From Alphaproteobacteria bacterium (GTDB taxonomy: Bacteria > Pseudomonadota > Alphaproteobacteria > Rhizobiales > Aestuariivirgaceae), in assembly GCA_028868695.1 (NCBI GenBank), contig JAGWTZ010000037.1, positions 1 to 32,481 of the forward strand: a stretch of 32,481 nt of DNA, read 5' to 3'. A program made the position numbers and the translations under genes. Below are positions 14,410 to 22,458 of this stretch, piece by piece. A model generated the notes under the pieces. That model saw only the letters and a list, made by a program, of their open reading frames with translations, was not told the origin of the DNA and ran no database searches. How positions within the stretch are numbered: position 1 is the first letter of the stretch; each line of letters starts with the position of its first letter.

Positions 14410-17001
14410 ATGTCTGAAACCAGTCCAGCGGAATCCTTGGTGGAAGAGCCGAGAATGATCGGTTCAACGCGCTGGCTGCTATTCATCTTTGTCATTCTGA
14501 CCTCGGTTGTCGCGGTTGTCTATCTGGGCGCCCGCGTCGCCGAGCGCATGGCCGCCTTGCAGGCCGCACCGCAGGACAATGTGCAATGGTCTCTGGCCCA
14601 GCTTGATGTTGAGCTGCTGGCCCTTGAGGTGGCGGCGCAAAATGCTTCCGGCGGCTCGGCTGAATCGCTGCAGGAGATGCGCCGCCGGTTCAATGTTTTC
14701 TACAGCCGCACCAACACCATTTCGGCCCTGCCGGTCTTCCGGGTGAAAGGGCTTTCGCAAAACTACGAGTCCAGCCTCTATCTCATCACCTGGCAGCTTC
14801 AGGACATGGCGCCGGACTTTGACGCGCCGGATGATGTGTTGAAGACCAAGGTGCCGAAGATCATTGACGAGATCGAGAAGATGCGTCCGGCAGCGCGCAA
14901 GATCACGCTGGAAGGCGTCAAGCAATATTCCGCAGACGCCGACCGCTCGCGCGGTGAATTCGCCCGCTTGTTGCAGCAAACCGCCCTCGTCAACACCATC
15001 CTCATTGTTGCCATTGGTGCGGCCCTGTTGTTCCTGTTCCGCCAAATCAGGATTTCACGGCTGCGCGCCGCCGAGATCGAGGCTGGCAGCGCCCGCAACG
15101 CCAGCACGGTGAGCGCATCGCTCGATGCCATCATCGTCATCAACATGGATGGCAAGGTGGTGGAGTTCAACCCGGCCGCCGTGCAAACCTTCGGCTATTC
15201 GCGCAACGCCGCGGTGGGTGCCGCACTTGAGGACCTGATCATTCCGCCGCGCCACCGCGCTGCCCACCGCAGGGGTGTGGAGCGGCTGCGCAGCACCGGC
15301 CAGCAGAAGGTCGTGGGCATGGGCCGCGTGGAAATGGCTGCGCTGCGCTCGGATGGCACGGAATTTCCGGTCGAAATGTCTTTGGCCCTGAGTGACTCCC
15401 CCGAGGGCCGCATTGTCACGGCCTTCCTGCGCGACATTTCCCAGCGCGTGAAATATGAGGATGACCTGCGCCGCGCCCGCGACGAGGCCTTGCAGGCCGC
15501 CCATGCCAAATCGCAATTCCTTGCGGTGATGAGCCATGAAATGCGCACGCCGCTCAATGGCGTGATGGCGCTGCTTGACCTTCTGGCCGGAACCCGCCTC
15601 ACCCACAAGCAGCTGTCCTATGTGAAAACGGCGGCCACCTCAGCCGAGATATTGAAGCAGCATGTGGATGACGTGCTGGATCTCACCCGCATCCAGGCGG
15701 GCAAGATGGAGCTTTTCCCGCGCGCGCTCAATCTCGTGGAGCTGCTCGAAGAGGTGCAGAGCCTGAACCTCGCCACCGCCGCCAAGCGCGGCAACCGGAT
15801 CAAGCTCAACGTCGACATGCCGCAACCCTATTTCGTGGCCGACCGCAAGCGCCTGCACCAGGTGCTCACCAATCTGGCCAGCAACGCCATCAAGTTCACG
15901 GAAAATGGCAGCATCGATATCAGTGCCCGCTTCACCGGCGTGCGCGCCGACACGGTTGACGTGCTCTTCGAGGTGTCGGACACGGGCATCGGCATCGCGC
16001 CCGAGCATCTCGACAAGATCTTCGAGGAATTCGTCACACTGGATACCTCCCTGCAGCGCAATGCCTCCGGTGCGGGTCTTGGCCTGCCCATCTGCAAGCA
16101 GATTGTTGACAGCATGGGCGGAACCATTGGCGTTGAAAGTGAGCCGGGCAAGGGCACGCGCTTCTGGTTCCGCGTGCCGCTCAAGGCGGCTTTCCCCGAA
16201 AAGCAGGAAGCCCCGGCCAGCGCCGCGCCCGGCCGCCAAAAGAAAGACAAGTTCAAGCTCGACGTGCTGGTGGTTGAGGACAACGAGACCAACCGCTTCG
16301 TGGCGCAGGAATTGCTGGCCTCGCTGGGCTGCCATGTCACCCTCGCCAATGATGGCGCGCAAGGCGTTCAGGCGGCGCGCGCCGGGGCCTTTGACCTGAT
16401 CCTGATGGATATCTCCATGCCGGTGATGAACGGCTGGGACGCGGCCCGCGCCATCCGCGTTGGCGATGGCAAGTCGGCGGTGGCAAGAATTCTGGCGCTG
16501 ACGGCCCATGTCATCCCCGATGCCCAGAACCTGCTCGACGACAGCGGCATCGACGGCATCTTGCTGAAGCCCTTGCGCCGCGATGAAATCCGCGCCGAGA
16601 TTGAAGCCTTCGCGAACATGAAAAAGCCCAGCCCGGTTGCGGCAAAGCCTGCTGCCGTTGCGGCCAGGACGGGCAGCGCTCTCGTCGATTTCACGCAAGC
16701 CGCGGAACTGGCCGAACTCCTGGGCCGTGATGGTTTTGAGGCCCGGCTCGGCCAGTTCGAAACGGAAATGCATGACGGGCTGGCCCGCCTGCATGAACTG
16801 GCACAAGGCGAAAAGCTGCGTGAGTTTGGCGACCTTGCGCACAAATTGAAGGGCTCGGCCGGGGTTTTTGGCGCCTTGGCGCTGGGTGCTCGCCTTGACG
16901 AGTTGCAGCTTGCCGCCAAATCCCGCCACATCCCCAGGCGCACGCTGCAGAAGGCGCGGGAACTGCTGGCGCCCACTTGTGCAAGGCTGCGCGAAGTCTG
17001 A
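14410..17001 (+). CDS. Hybrid sensor histidine kinase (TM-sensor-TM-PAS-HisKA-HATPase-REC-HPt)
   Basis: This 863-aa membrane kinase has a first membrane helix (about 18-40), a periplasmic region of about 150 residues with no family I recognise and a second helix (about 193-213). These are followed by a PAS domain (about 235-350, DAIIVINMDGKVVEFNPAA), HisKA with H376 in VMSHEMRTPLNG and HATPase (about 470-595; NLASNAIKFT, VSDTGIGIAP, GAGLGLPIC). Next come a REC domain with phospho-acceptor D667 in LILMDISMPVMNG and a C-terminal HPt with H811 in LAHKLKGSAGVFG. All residues for a four-step phosphorelay are present, so an external response regulator should be the output. The NarL-type protein at 1942 is the only one in the window. 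It forms a unit with the SUOX-fold gene 9 nt upstream. Confidence 0.93.
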   Translation: MSETSPAESLVEEPRMIGSTRWLLFIFVILTSVVAVVYLGARVAERMAALQAAPQDNVQWSLAQLDVELLALEVAAQNASGGSAESLQEMRRRFNVFYSRTNTISALPVFRVKGLSQNYESSLYLITWQLQDMAPDFDAPDDVLKTKVPKIIDEIEKMRPAARKITLEGVKQYSADADRSRGEFARLLQQTALVNTILIVAIGAALLFLFRQIRISRLRAAEIEAGSARNASTVSASLDAIIVINMDGKVVEFNPAAVQTFGYSRNAAVGAALEDLIIPPRHRAAHRRGVERLRSTGQQKVVGMGRVEMAALRSDGTEFPVEMSLALSDSPEGRIVTAFLRDISQRVKYEDDLRRARDEALQAAHAKSQFLAVMSHEMRTPLNGVMALLDLLAGTRLTHKQLSYVKTAATSAEILKQHVDDVLDLTRIQAGKMELFPRALNLVELLEEVQSLNLATAAKRGNRIKLNVDMPQPYFVADRKRLHQVLTNLASNAIKFTENGSIDISARFTGVRADTVDVLFEVSDTGIGIAPEHLDKIFEEFVTLDTSLQRNASGAGLGLPICKQIVDSMGGTIGVESEPGKGTRFWFRVPLKAAFPEKQEAPASAAPGRQKKDKFKLDVLVVEDNETNRFVAQELLASLGCHVTLANDGAQGVQAARAGAFDLILMDISMPVMNGWDAARAIRVGDGKSAVARILALTAHVIPDAQNLLDDSGIDGILLKPLRRDEIRAEIEAFANMKKPSPVAAKPAAVAARTGSALVDFTQAAELAELLGRDGFEARLGQFETEMHDGLARLHELAQGEKLREFGDLAHKLKGSAGVFGALALGARLDELQLAAKSRHIPRRTLQKARELLAPTCARLREV

Positions 17002-17160
17002 TCCTTCGCGGGCCACCTCGCCGGCTGAAGGCCACCCCTGTTAATTCTGTCGGCAATCTGCTGTGAAATGTCGCCGCCGCGGCTGATTGTGATCTCAACC
17101 AATGACGAATTGGCATGAGCCAGCGCGCGCTGTGCCAAGGCCGCAGGGAGGAAGCAACGC

Positions 17161-17814
17161 ATGAAACGGGCCATTAGATGTGACGTGGCGGCAGCCATGA
17201 TTCCCGACGGCGCAACCGTGCTGATCGGCGGCTTCATGGGTGTGGGCACGCCGGAGCGGCTGGTTGACGCGCTGGTGGCGCGCAAGGCGAGGGACCTTTG
17301 CATCGTGGCCAATGACACGGCCAAGGCCGGCCGCGGCATTGGCAAGCTGATCACCGCAGGCTGTGTTTCGCGCCTTGTCGTGTCCCACATCGGCCTCAAC
17401 CCCGAAACCCAGGCCAAGATGATTGCTGGCGAAATCGCCGTGGAGCTTGTGCCGCAAGGAACGCTGGTGGAGCGCATTCGCGCTGGCGGCGTGGGCCTTG
17501 GCGGCATCCTGACGCCGACCGGCCTTGGCACCGAGGCACAAGAAGGCAAGCAGGTGATTGAAACACCGCAGGGCCGCTTTCTGCTTGAACTTCCGATCCG
17601 CGGCGATTTTGCTTTGCTGGCCGCCTATCAGGCTGATTATGCAGGCAACCTGACTTATTCGCTCACCGCGCAGAACTTCAACCCCATCATGGCGCTGGCC
17701 GCGACAACGGTGATTGCCGAGCCGGAGGCGATCATGCCGATCGGCGCCATCCCGCCCGATGGCGTCAAGACGCCGGGCGTGCTGGTGGACCACGTGATCG
17801 AACGCGCAGCTTGA
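17161..17814 (+). CDS. atoD: Acetate/acetoacetate CoA-transferase, alpha subunit (AtoD-like)
   Basis: This 217-aa protein aligns by eye with E. coli AtoD over its full length: GGFMGVGTPERLVDAL, IVANDTAKAGRGIGKLI, VSHIGLNPETQ, LVPQGTLVERIRAGG, ILTPTGLGT and GNLTYSLTAQNFNP. With AtoA it moves CoA between acetyl-CoA and short-chain acids such as acetoacetate in the cytoplasm. A good GGGAGG site lies about ten nt before the ATG at 17161. The beta-subunit gene begins 10 nt after its stop. The 159-nt gap after the kinase gene (17002-17160) separates it from the EPS region and presumably holds its promoter, which I cannot place. Confidence 0.92.
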   Translation: MKRAIRCDVAAAMIPDGATVLIGGFMGVGTPERLVDALVARKARDLCIVANDTAKAGRGIGKLITAGCVSRLVVSHIGLNPETQAKMIAGEIAVELVPQGTLVERIRAGGVGLGGILTPTGLGTEAQEGKQVIETPQGRFLLELPIRGDFALLAAYQADYAGNLTYSLTAQNFNPIMALAATTVIAEPEAIMPIGAIPPDGVKTPGVLVDHVIERAA

Positions 17815-17824
17815 GGGACAGGAC

Positions 17825-18475
17825 ATGGACGCCAAGGAAATCATCGCCCGCCGCGTGGCCCAGGAAATCACTTCAGGCATGCTGGTCAATCTCGGCATTG
17901 GCTTGCCCAGCCTGGTGGCCAATTACGTGCCGTCCGGGCGCGGTGTGTTCTTTCAGGCCGAAAACGGCGTCATTGGCCTCGGCGCCAGGCCGCCCGAAGG
18001 CATGCAGGACCCGCATTTGACTGACGCTGGCGGCGGCTTTGTCACGGCCGTGCCAGGGGCGGCTTCGATCGACAGCGCCATGAGCTTCGGCATCATCCGC
18101 GGCGGCCATTTGGACATGACGGTGCTGGGCGGCCTTCAGGTGGATGAGCAGGGCCAGCTCGCCAACTGGAAGGTGCCGGGCAAGATGGTGCCGGGCATGG
18201 GTGGTGCCATGGATCTGGTGACCGGCGCCAAGCGCGTGGTGGTGGCCATGCAGCACGCAGCGAAGGGCGAGAGCAAGATCGTGCCACGCTGTACCTTGCC
18301 GCTGACATCGCTGCGCCCGGTGAACCTGATCGTGACTGACCTCGCCGTGCTGCGCTTTGAAAATGGCGGCCTCGCATTGGTGGAGCGTGCGCCGGGCGTT
18401 TCGGTGGAAGATGTTCTTGCCGCCACAACGGCGCGGCTCGCCGTGCCAGACGTTGTTCCGGAAATGGCCCTCTAG
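17825..18475 (+). CDS. atoA: Acetate/acetoacetate CoA-transferase, beta subunit (AtoA-like)
   Basis: This 216-aa protein matches AtoA: RRVAQEI, NLGIGLPSLVANYVP, the active-site motif ENGVIGLG with the catalytic Glu at E46, DSAMSFGIIRGGH, LGGLQVDEQGQLANWKVPGK and GMGGAMDLVTGAKRV. The glutamate forms the gamma-glutamyl-CoA intermediate of family I CoA-transferases. It sits 10 nt after the alpha subunit, as expected for subunits of one complex. A short GCTGCG/CGCAGC hairpin (18480-18495) right after the stop has no T-run and is at most a weak 3' end. Confidence 0.93.
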   Translation: MDAKEIIARRVAQEITSGMLVNLGIGLPSLVANYVPSGRGVFFQAENGVIGLGARPPEGMQDPHLTDAGGGFVTAVPGAASIDSAMSFGIIRGGHLDMTVLGGLQVDEQGQLANWKVPGKMVPGMGGAMDLVTGAKRVVVAMQHAAKGESKIVPRCTLPLTSLRPVNLIVTDLAVLRFENGGLALVERAPGVSVEDVLAATTARLAVPDVVPEMAL

Positions 18476-18664
18476 CGCGGCTGCGCTTTCGCAGCAGCAA
18501 GCGGCCACATTGCTGGCAAAATAGCAGCCAGCACATCGCTTTGATCAGAATGTCGTTGACGCGCGCCACCGCCTTCGCGATGAAATGGCACTTATGGCTG
18601 TTTCATGCGCGTTGGAAAATCTGAGCATCGCAACCGGGTTTTTGCCTGCAGGCCCGCGCGCATC

Positions 18665-19828
18665 ATGAGCTCCGTTCTGCTCACGCTCAATGCCGGGTCT
18701 TCATCGCTGAAATTCGCGGTGTTCGCGGCGCAAGGCGATGTGCCTTTGGCCACCGGCCTTGCCGACCGCATTGGCGCGAATGGCACCATCACCCTGCGCG
18801 ATGGCAAGGGCGATACGGTGCCGCAGGCAGGCGCTGCCGATGTCTCATCCCATCAGGCGGCGCTGTTGAGCATTTTGGGCCAGCTGCGCGCGCGGCTGGG
18901 TGAGCTGGATGTGGCGGCAGTGGGCCACCGCATTGTCCATGGCGGCATATCCTTTGTGGCCCCCACGCTTCTGGATGCAAACACGCTGCAGGCGCTTGAG
19001 GCGCTGGTTCCCTTTGCCCCGCTTCACCAGCCGCACAATCTGGCGGGCGTGAGGGCAGCGATCGCCGCTTTTCCCAAGGCGAGGCAGGTGGCCTGCTTCG
19101 ACACCGCCTTCCACCGCAACCACCCATTCGTGAACGACACTTTCGCCCTGCCACGCGTGTTCTATGAAAAAGGCGTGCGCCGCTATGGCTTCCATGGGCT
19201 GAGCTATGAATTCATCGCCAGCGAGTTGCACCGCATTGCACCGCGCCTGGCCGAAGGCCGGGTGATTGTGGCCCATCTCGGCAATGGCGCATCGGTCTGC
19301 GCGCTGCATCATGGCCGCTCGATTGCTTCCACCATGGGCTTCACCGCGCTGGACGGCCTGCCCATGGGCACGCGCTGTGGCCAGCTGGACCCCGGCGTGG
19401 TGCTCTACCTGATGGATCAGGAAAAGCTCTCCGCCGCCCAGATCTCGGATTTGCTGTACAAGCACTCCGGCCTTCTGGGCCTCTCCGGCCTGTCCAATGA
19501 CATGCGTGAACTGGAGGCAGCGGGAACGCCTGAGGCGGCGCAAGCCATTGACTACTTTGTGTTCCGGGTGCAGCGCGAATTCGGCGCCATGGCGGCCGCG
19601 CTTGGTGGCGTGGATGCCATTGTGTTTTGTGGCGGCATTGGCGAGAACGCAAAGGCCATCCGCGCCCGCGTGTGCGAGCGGCTGGCCTGGATGGGCGTGG
19701 AGCTGGACCACGCCCGCAACAGCCAGAACGCCCTGGTGGTGAGCAGCGAGCTTTCCCGCGCCCAGGTGATGGTGATCAAGACCAATGAGGAACTGGTGAT
19801 CGCCCGCGCACTGCGCGGCTTCAACTGA
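18665..19828 (+). CDS. ackA: Acetate kinase
   Basis: This 387-aa kinase has the ASKHA signatures LTLNAGSSSLKF at the N-terminus, GFHGLSYEFIA, HLGNGASVCALHHGRSIAS, MGTRCGQLDPGV and FCGGIGENA. It interconverts acetate plus ATP with acetyl phosphate plus ADP. I place the start at the ATG at 18665, so that NAGSSS falls where the family has it; an upstream ATG (18605) would add 20 atypical residues. The usual partner phosphotransacetylase (pta) is not nearby; the CoA-transferase genes are. The 189-nt gap before it (18476-18664) holds no gene. Its last 8 nt overlap the end of the convergent DUF2177 gene. Confidence 0.93.
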   Translation: MSSVLLTLNAGSSSLKFAVFAAQGDVPLATGLADRIGANGTITLRDGKGDTVPQAGAADVSSHQAALLSILGQLRARLGELDVAAVGHRIVHGGISFVAPTLLDANTLQALEALVPFAPLHQPHNLAGVRAAIAAFPKARQVACFDTAFHRNHPFVNDTFALPRVFYEKGVRRYGFHGLSYEFIASELHRIAPRLAEGRVIVAHLGNGASVCALHHGRSIASTMGFTALDGLPMGTRCGQLDPGVVLYLMDQEKLSAAQISDLLYKHSGLLGLSGLSNDMRELEAAGTPEAAQAIDYFVFRVQREFGAMAAALGGVDAIVFCGGIGENAKAIRARVCERLAWMGVELDHARNSQNALVVSSELSRAQVMVIKTNEELVIARALRGFN

Positions 19829-20222
19829 GCGAAAGGCAGATCTTGGCCGCAAGCCAGGCAACGGTGGCCGAAAGCAGGCTGCCCCAGACCATGTCGATCA
19901 GCGCAATCTTCAGGGTGAAGCCGTTGATCACCGCAAGGTTGGTGAGGTCATAGGTGGCATAGGCGACAAGGCCGAACAGCGCCCCCTGCAGCAGCGCCTG
20001 GGCAGGGTTGGCCGAGAGCAGCGCGCCTTGCACCGCAAAGAACACCAGCCCCGCGGCATAGAGCAGATAGAAGGCGATGGCCGCGGGCAGGTTCGGGTTG
20101 GCGCGCATCAGCCCGCCGATCTCCGCCACATACAACGGCCGCCCCGGCCCCAGCAGCCAGACCATGTCAATGCCGACAAACAGCGGAACGGCAACGAGAT
20201 AGGCAAGAACAACAGGATTCAT
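19821..20222 (-). CDS. DUF2177 family inner-membrane protein
   Basis: This 133-aa protein is almost entirely membrane-embedded, with four hydrophobic segments. It has the DUF2177 features DMVWLLGPGRPLY near the N-terminus, a central AYATYDLTNLAVINGF and the end IDMVWGSLLSATVAWLAAK. No biochemical function is established. It is the last gene of the three-gene minus-strand unit with DUF1365 and the FAD protein; its ATG overlaps the DUF1365 stop by 4 nt. Its 3' end overlaps ackA by 8 nt, tail to tail. Confidence 0.85.
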   Translation of the reverse strand: MNPVVLAYLVAVPLFVGIDMVWLLGPGRPLYVAEIGGLMRANPNLPAAIAFYLLYAAGLVFFAVQGALLSANPAQALLQGALFGLVAYATYDLTNLAVINGFTLKIALIDMVWGSLLSATVAWLAAKICLSLS

Positions 20223-20989
20223 GGTTTGACCTTCGGAAGTGAAACGGAAAACTTGGCATGGGCCGGGCGGGGCTGCGGGCGCAGGCCCTTGAGGTAAAGC
20301 TTCAGCGCTTCCCAATGGATGCCGGCAATGATCTTGAGCGGCTGCAGCGCCAAAGAGAAGAGGCTGCGCAGCAACACTTTGTCCTGCAACTCCTGCCGCT
20401 GGCCTTCAAAGCGGGCGCAAAGCTTCAAATCCCGCCCTTCAAACAGCGCGATATTGAGACGCAAGTGGTCCTGCTCGATGGCGCAGCTGAAATGATATTC
20501 GCCCTCTGCCGGATTGAAGGGAGAGACATAAAAGGTCTTCTCCGCGGCGTGTGGCGCCTGGCCATCAACGGCCATAGCATAGCTGTGGCGCTGGCCAAAG
20601 GTGTTGTTGACCTCATAGACCACGGCGCAAAGCTGCCCTTCATCATCAAACCCGAAATAGACAGTCAGCGGATTGAACACCCGGCCCAGCACGGCCGGAT
20701 AGCAGAACATGAAAATCCGCCCGACGGGTTTGGCAACCGGCAGCTCAGCCATCAGGCTGCGCACATGCTGCGCCACTGGCGTTCCATCGCCGGGGCCGTG
20801 GTTCCGGTCCTGCACGCTGAACAGCGCCTTGCGGCCATAGCCAAACAGCCAAGAGCGCCGGCTGATTTCCGGCAGTTCATCGACATCGATGAACAGGTTG
20901 GTCACGTCATAGCGCAATTCATGGCGCCTGGGCCTGTAACGCCGGTGCAGCAGCGAGCCGGAATAGAGCGCTGAGGAAACCCGTGTCAT
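20219..20989 (-). CDS. DUF1365 family protein
   Basis: This protein of about 256 aa matches DUF1365: SALYSGSLLHRRYRPRRHELRY at the start, then LFIDVDELPE, FNPLTVYFGFDDEG, YEVNNTFGQRHSY and KTFYVSPFNPAEGEYHF. The family has no proven reaction but regularly sits with FAD-dependent amine-oxidase-like proteins and fatty-acid methyltransferases in sigmaE/ChrR stress regulons, which suggests lipid modification. I placed the start at the ATG at 20989, which overlaps the upstream stop (ATGA). The frame runs further upstream, but the longer N-terminus would lie inside the preceding gene. Confidence 0.87.
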   Translation of the reverse strand: MTRVSSALYSGSLLHRRYRPRRHELRYDVTNLFIDVDELPEISRRSWLFGYGRKALFSVQDRNHGPGDGTPVAQHVRSLMAELPVAKPVGRIFMFCYPAVLGRVFNPLTVYFGFDDEGQLCAVVYEVNNTFGQRHSYAMAVDGQAPHAAEKTFYVSPFNPAEGEYHFSCAIEQDHLRLNIALFEGRDLKLCARFEGQRQELQDKVLLRSLFSLALQPLKIIAGIHWEALKLYLKGLRPQPRPAHAKFSVSLPKVKP

Positions 20990-22296
20990 TCGGCGGCAAT
21001 CCATTCTGGCACCGTGCTTGCGGCGTGAATGCGCCCTGATGGTGCGCTGACATTCCACGGCCGACGCACGCCACCCAATTGCTCCGCCACGGCAAGGCCC
21101 GCCTGCAACCCGTCTTCATGGAAGCCCGCGCCAAAATAAGCCCCGCAGAACCAGCTGTTCTGCTTGCCTTGCAGCTGCCAAAGCTGGCGCTGTGCCTTCA
21201 GCGTTTCACTTGAGAAGATCGGATGCGTGCATTCAAAGGAAAGTTCGGTGAGCTCGCCCTTCGGCAATTTGGGCGGATTGAGCGAAACGAAGATCTGCTC
21301 TGGCGTTTGCAGGTTTTGCAGGCTGTTCATCCAATAGGTCACGCCGCAATCGCTGGAGGCGGATTCGCCAATATAGTTCCAGCTGGACCAATGCCGTCGC
21401 CGCTTTGGCATGAGGGCCACATCACGGTGCACCACCACCTGGTTGTTGGAATAGTGAAAAGGGCCGAGCAGGGCACGCTCTTCGGGGCTTGGGCTCTCGA
21501 GCAGGCGCAAGGTCTGGTCGGCATGGGTGGCGAACACCACATGATCGAAGTGATCGGCAAGGCCGGAACGGCGCTGCACCGTCACGCCATCCGGGCTGCG
21601 GGTCACGCGCTCCACCGCATCGCCGGACTTCAGCACGATGCCGCTTTCCAACATGCGCCGCACATAGGCCTTTGAGCCACCCTGCACGGTGCGCCACTTT
21701 TCGCGCGAGCCGAGGTTGAGAAGCTGGTGATTGTCAAAAAACTCAATGAAGGCCTTGGCAGGGTAAGCCAGCATCAAGCCGGGGTGGGAAGACCAGATGG
21801 CCGCCGCCATGGGAATGAGATGGCGCTCAACAAAGGCCTTGCCGAACTTGTGCTGCTGCAGGAACGCGCCGAGAGATACATCATCACCCAGCTTGCTGCT
21901 CAGGCTTTTCGCCGTGCGGTAAAACCGCGCCAGGTCCGACAGCATAGCCCAATGGCTGCGCGACATGGCATTGCGCGGTGAGCCCACGAGCTGCGCCAGG
22001 CTGCCGCCAGAATATTCAAACCGGCCATTTTCGAGCGAGACTGAAAATCCCATCTCAGTCTCGGCCGTGGCAACGCCAAGGTGCCGGAACAGGGCGGTGA
22101 GGTTGGGATAGGTCTTCTCGTTGAATACGATGAAGCCCACATCCACCGGCACGCCGGCAAAGGTTTCGGTGTGGGCATGGCCGCCAAAGCGCGCATCGGC
22201 TTCGAACAGTGTGACGTCATGCGCCTTGGAGAGGAGCCAGGCGCTGGAAAGCCCTGAAATGCCCGAACCGATGACCGCGATTTTATGTCTTTTCAT
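20986..22296 (-). CDS. FAD-dependent amine-oxidase-like oxidoreductase
   Basis: This 436-aa flavoprotein has the N-terminal dinucleotide-binding motif IAVIGSGISGLSSAW (GxGxxG at 10-15), FEADARFGGHAHT, a middle substrate domain and the C-terminal flavin-contact region WFCGAYFGAGFHEDGLQAGL. It belongs to the amine-oxidase/phytoene-desaturase-like group usually found beside DUF1365. In Rhodobacter sphaeroides, proteins of the sigmaE/ChrR regulon include fatty-acid-modifying flavoproteins, so a role with unsaturated membrane lipids is plausible but unproven. It is the first gene of the three-gene minus-strand unit. It is expressed from the ECF-type promoter at 22319-22347, about 16 nt upstream of its ATG by my estimate. 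Confidence 0.87.
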   Translation of the reverse strand: MKRHKIAVIGSGISGLSSAWLLSKAHDVTLFEADARFGGHAHTETFAGVPVDVGFIVFNEKTYPNLTALFRHLGVATAETEMGFSVSLENGRFEYSGGSLAQLVGSPRNAMSRSHWAMLSDLARFYRTAKSLSSKLGDDVSLGAFLQQHKFGKAFVERHLIPMAAAIWSSHPGLMLAYPAKAFIEFFDNHQLLNLGSREKWRTVQGGSKAYVRRMLESGIVLKSGDAVERVTRSPDGVTVQRRSGLADHFDHVVFATHADQTLRLLESPSPEERALLGPFHYSNNQVVVHRDVALMPKRRRHWSSWNYIGESASSDCGVTYWMNSLQNLQTPEQIFVSLNPPKLPKGELTELSFECTHPIFSSETLKAQRQLWQLQGKQNSWFCGAYFGAGFHEDGLQAGLAVAEQLGGVRRPWNVSAPSGRIHAASTVPEWIAAE

Positions 22297-22318
22297 GTGG
22301 CTTTCTTGCGTTTGGACA

Positions 22319-22347
22319 GATTACGCGGCCGCAGGCCCGGCGGATCA
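22319..22347 (-). promoter_or_regulatory. SigmaE (ECF11)-type promoter for the FAD/DUF1365/DUF2177 operon
   Basis: On the minus strand, TGATCC (22347-22342) is followed by exactly 18 nt and then TAATC (22323-22319). This fits the TGATCC-N18-TA pattern described for R. sphaeroides RpoE promoters. Its -35 box is one arm of the inverted repeat GGATCA-CCGA-TGATCC (22342-22357), shared with the divergent promoter. Confidence 0.75.
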
Positions 22348-22351
22348 CCGA

Positions 22352-22380
22352 TGATCCAAATGCCACCGCCCCGCGTATTC
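22352..22380 (+). promoter_or_regulatory. SigmaE (ECF11)-type promoter for rpoE-chrR-SDR
   Basis: TGATCC (22352-22357) is followed by exactly 18 nt and then TATTC (22376-22380). It has the same architecture as the divergent promoter four nt away and would make rpoE autoregulated. Transcription would begin near 22386, giving a leader of roughly 70 nt to the start at 22459. The start placement at 22393 would leave almost no leader. Confidence 0.75.
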
Positions 22381-22458
22381 CCTTCGCAAGCCATGAAAAA
22401 CCAGCCTACCATAGTGTCTGACAGCAACCGGCGGGGCCCAGCCCACGCAAGGAACATG

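Noticed and set aside
16999-17030. TGATCC near the end of the hybrid kinase gene as a further sigmaE promoter
   Set aside because: No TA-containing -10 lies 18 nt downstream, and no gene starts at a suitable distance.
17108-17125. TGGCATGAGCCAGCG as a sigma-54 promoter before atoD
   Set aside because: The GC of the -12 box is not at the required spacing and TTGC is missing.
18480-18495. GCTGCG-CTTT-CGCAGC hairpin after atoA as a terminator
   Set aside because: The 6-bp stem has no T-run on either side, so it is at most a weak 3'-end structure.
18540-18555. A possible FNR/FixK box (TTGATCAGAATGTC) upstream of ackA
   Set aside because: Only the left half fits TTGAT-N4-ATCAA; the right half has two mismatches or more, too weak to call.
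18556-18584. A possible housekeeping promoter TTGACG-N17-GATGAA before ackA
   Set aside because: The -10 fits the consensus at too few positions in a GC-rich genome.
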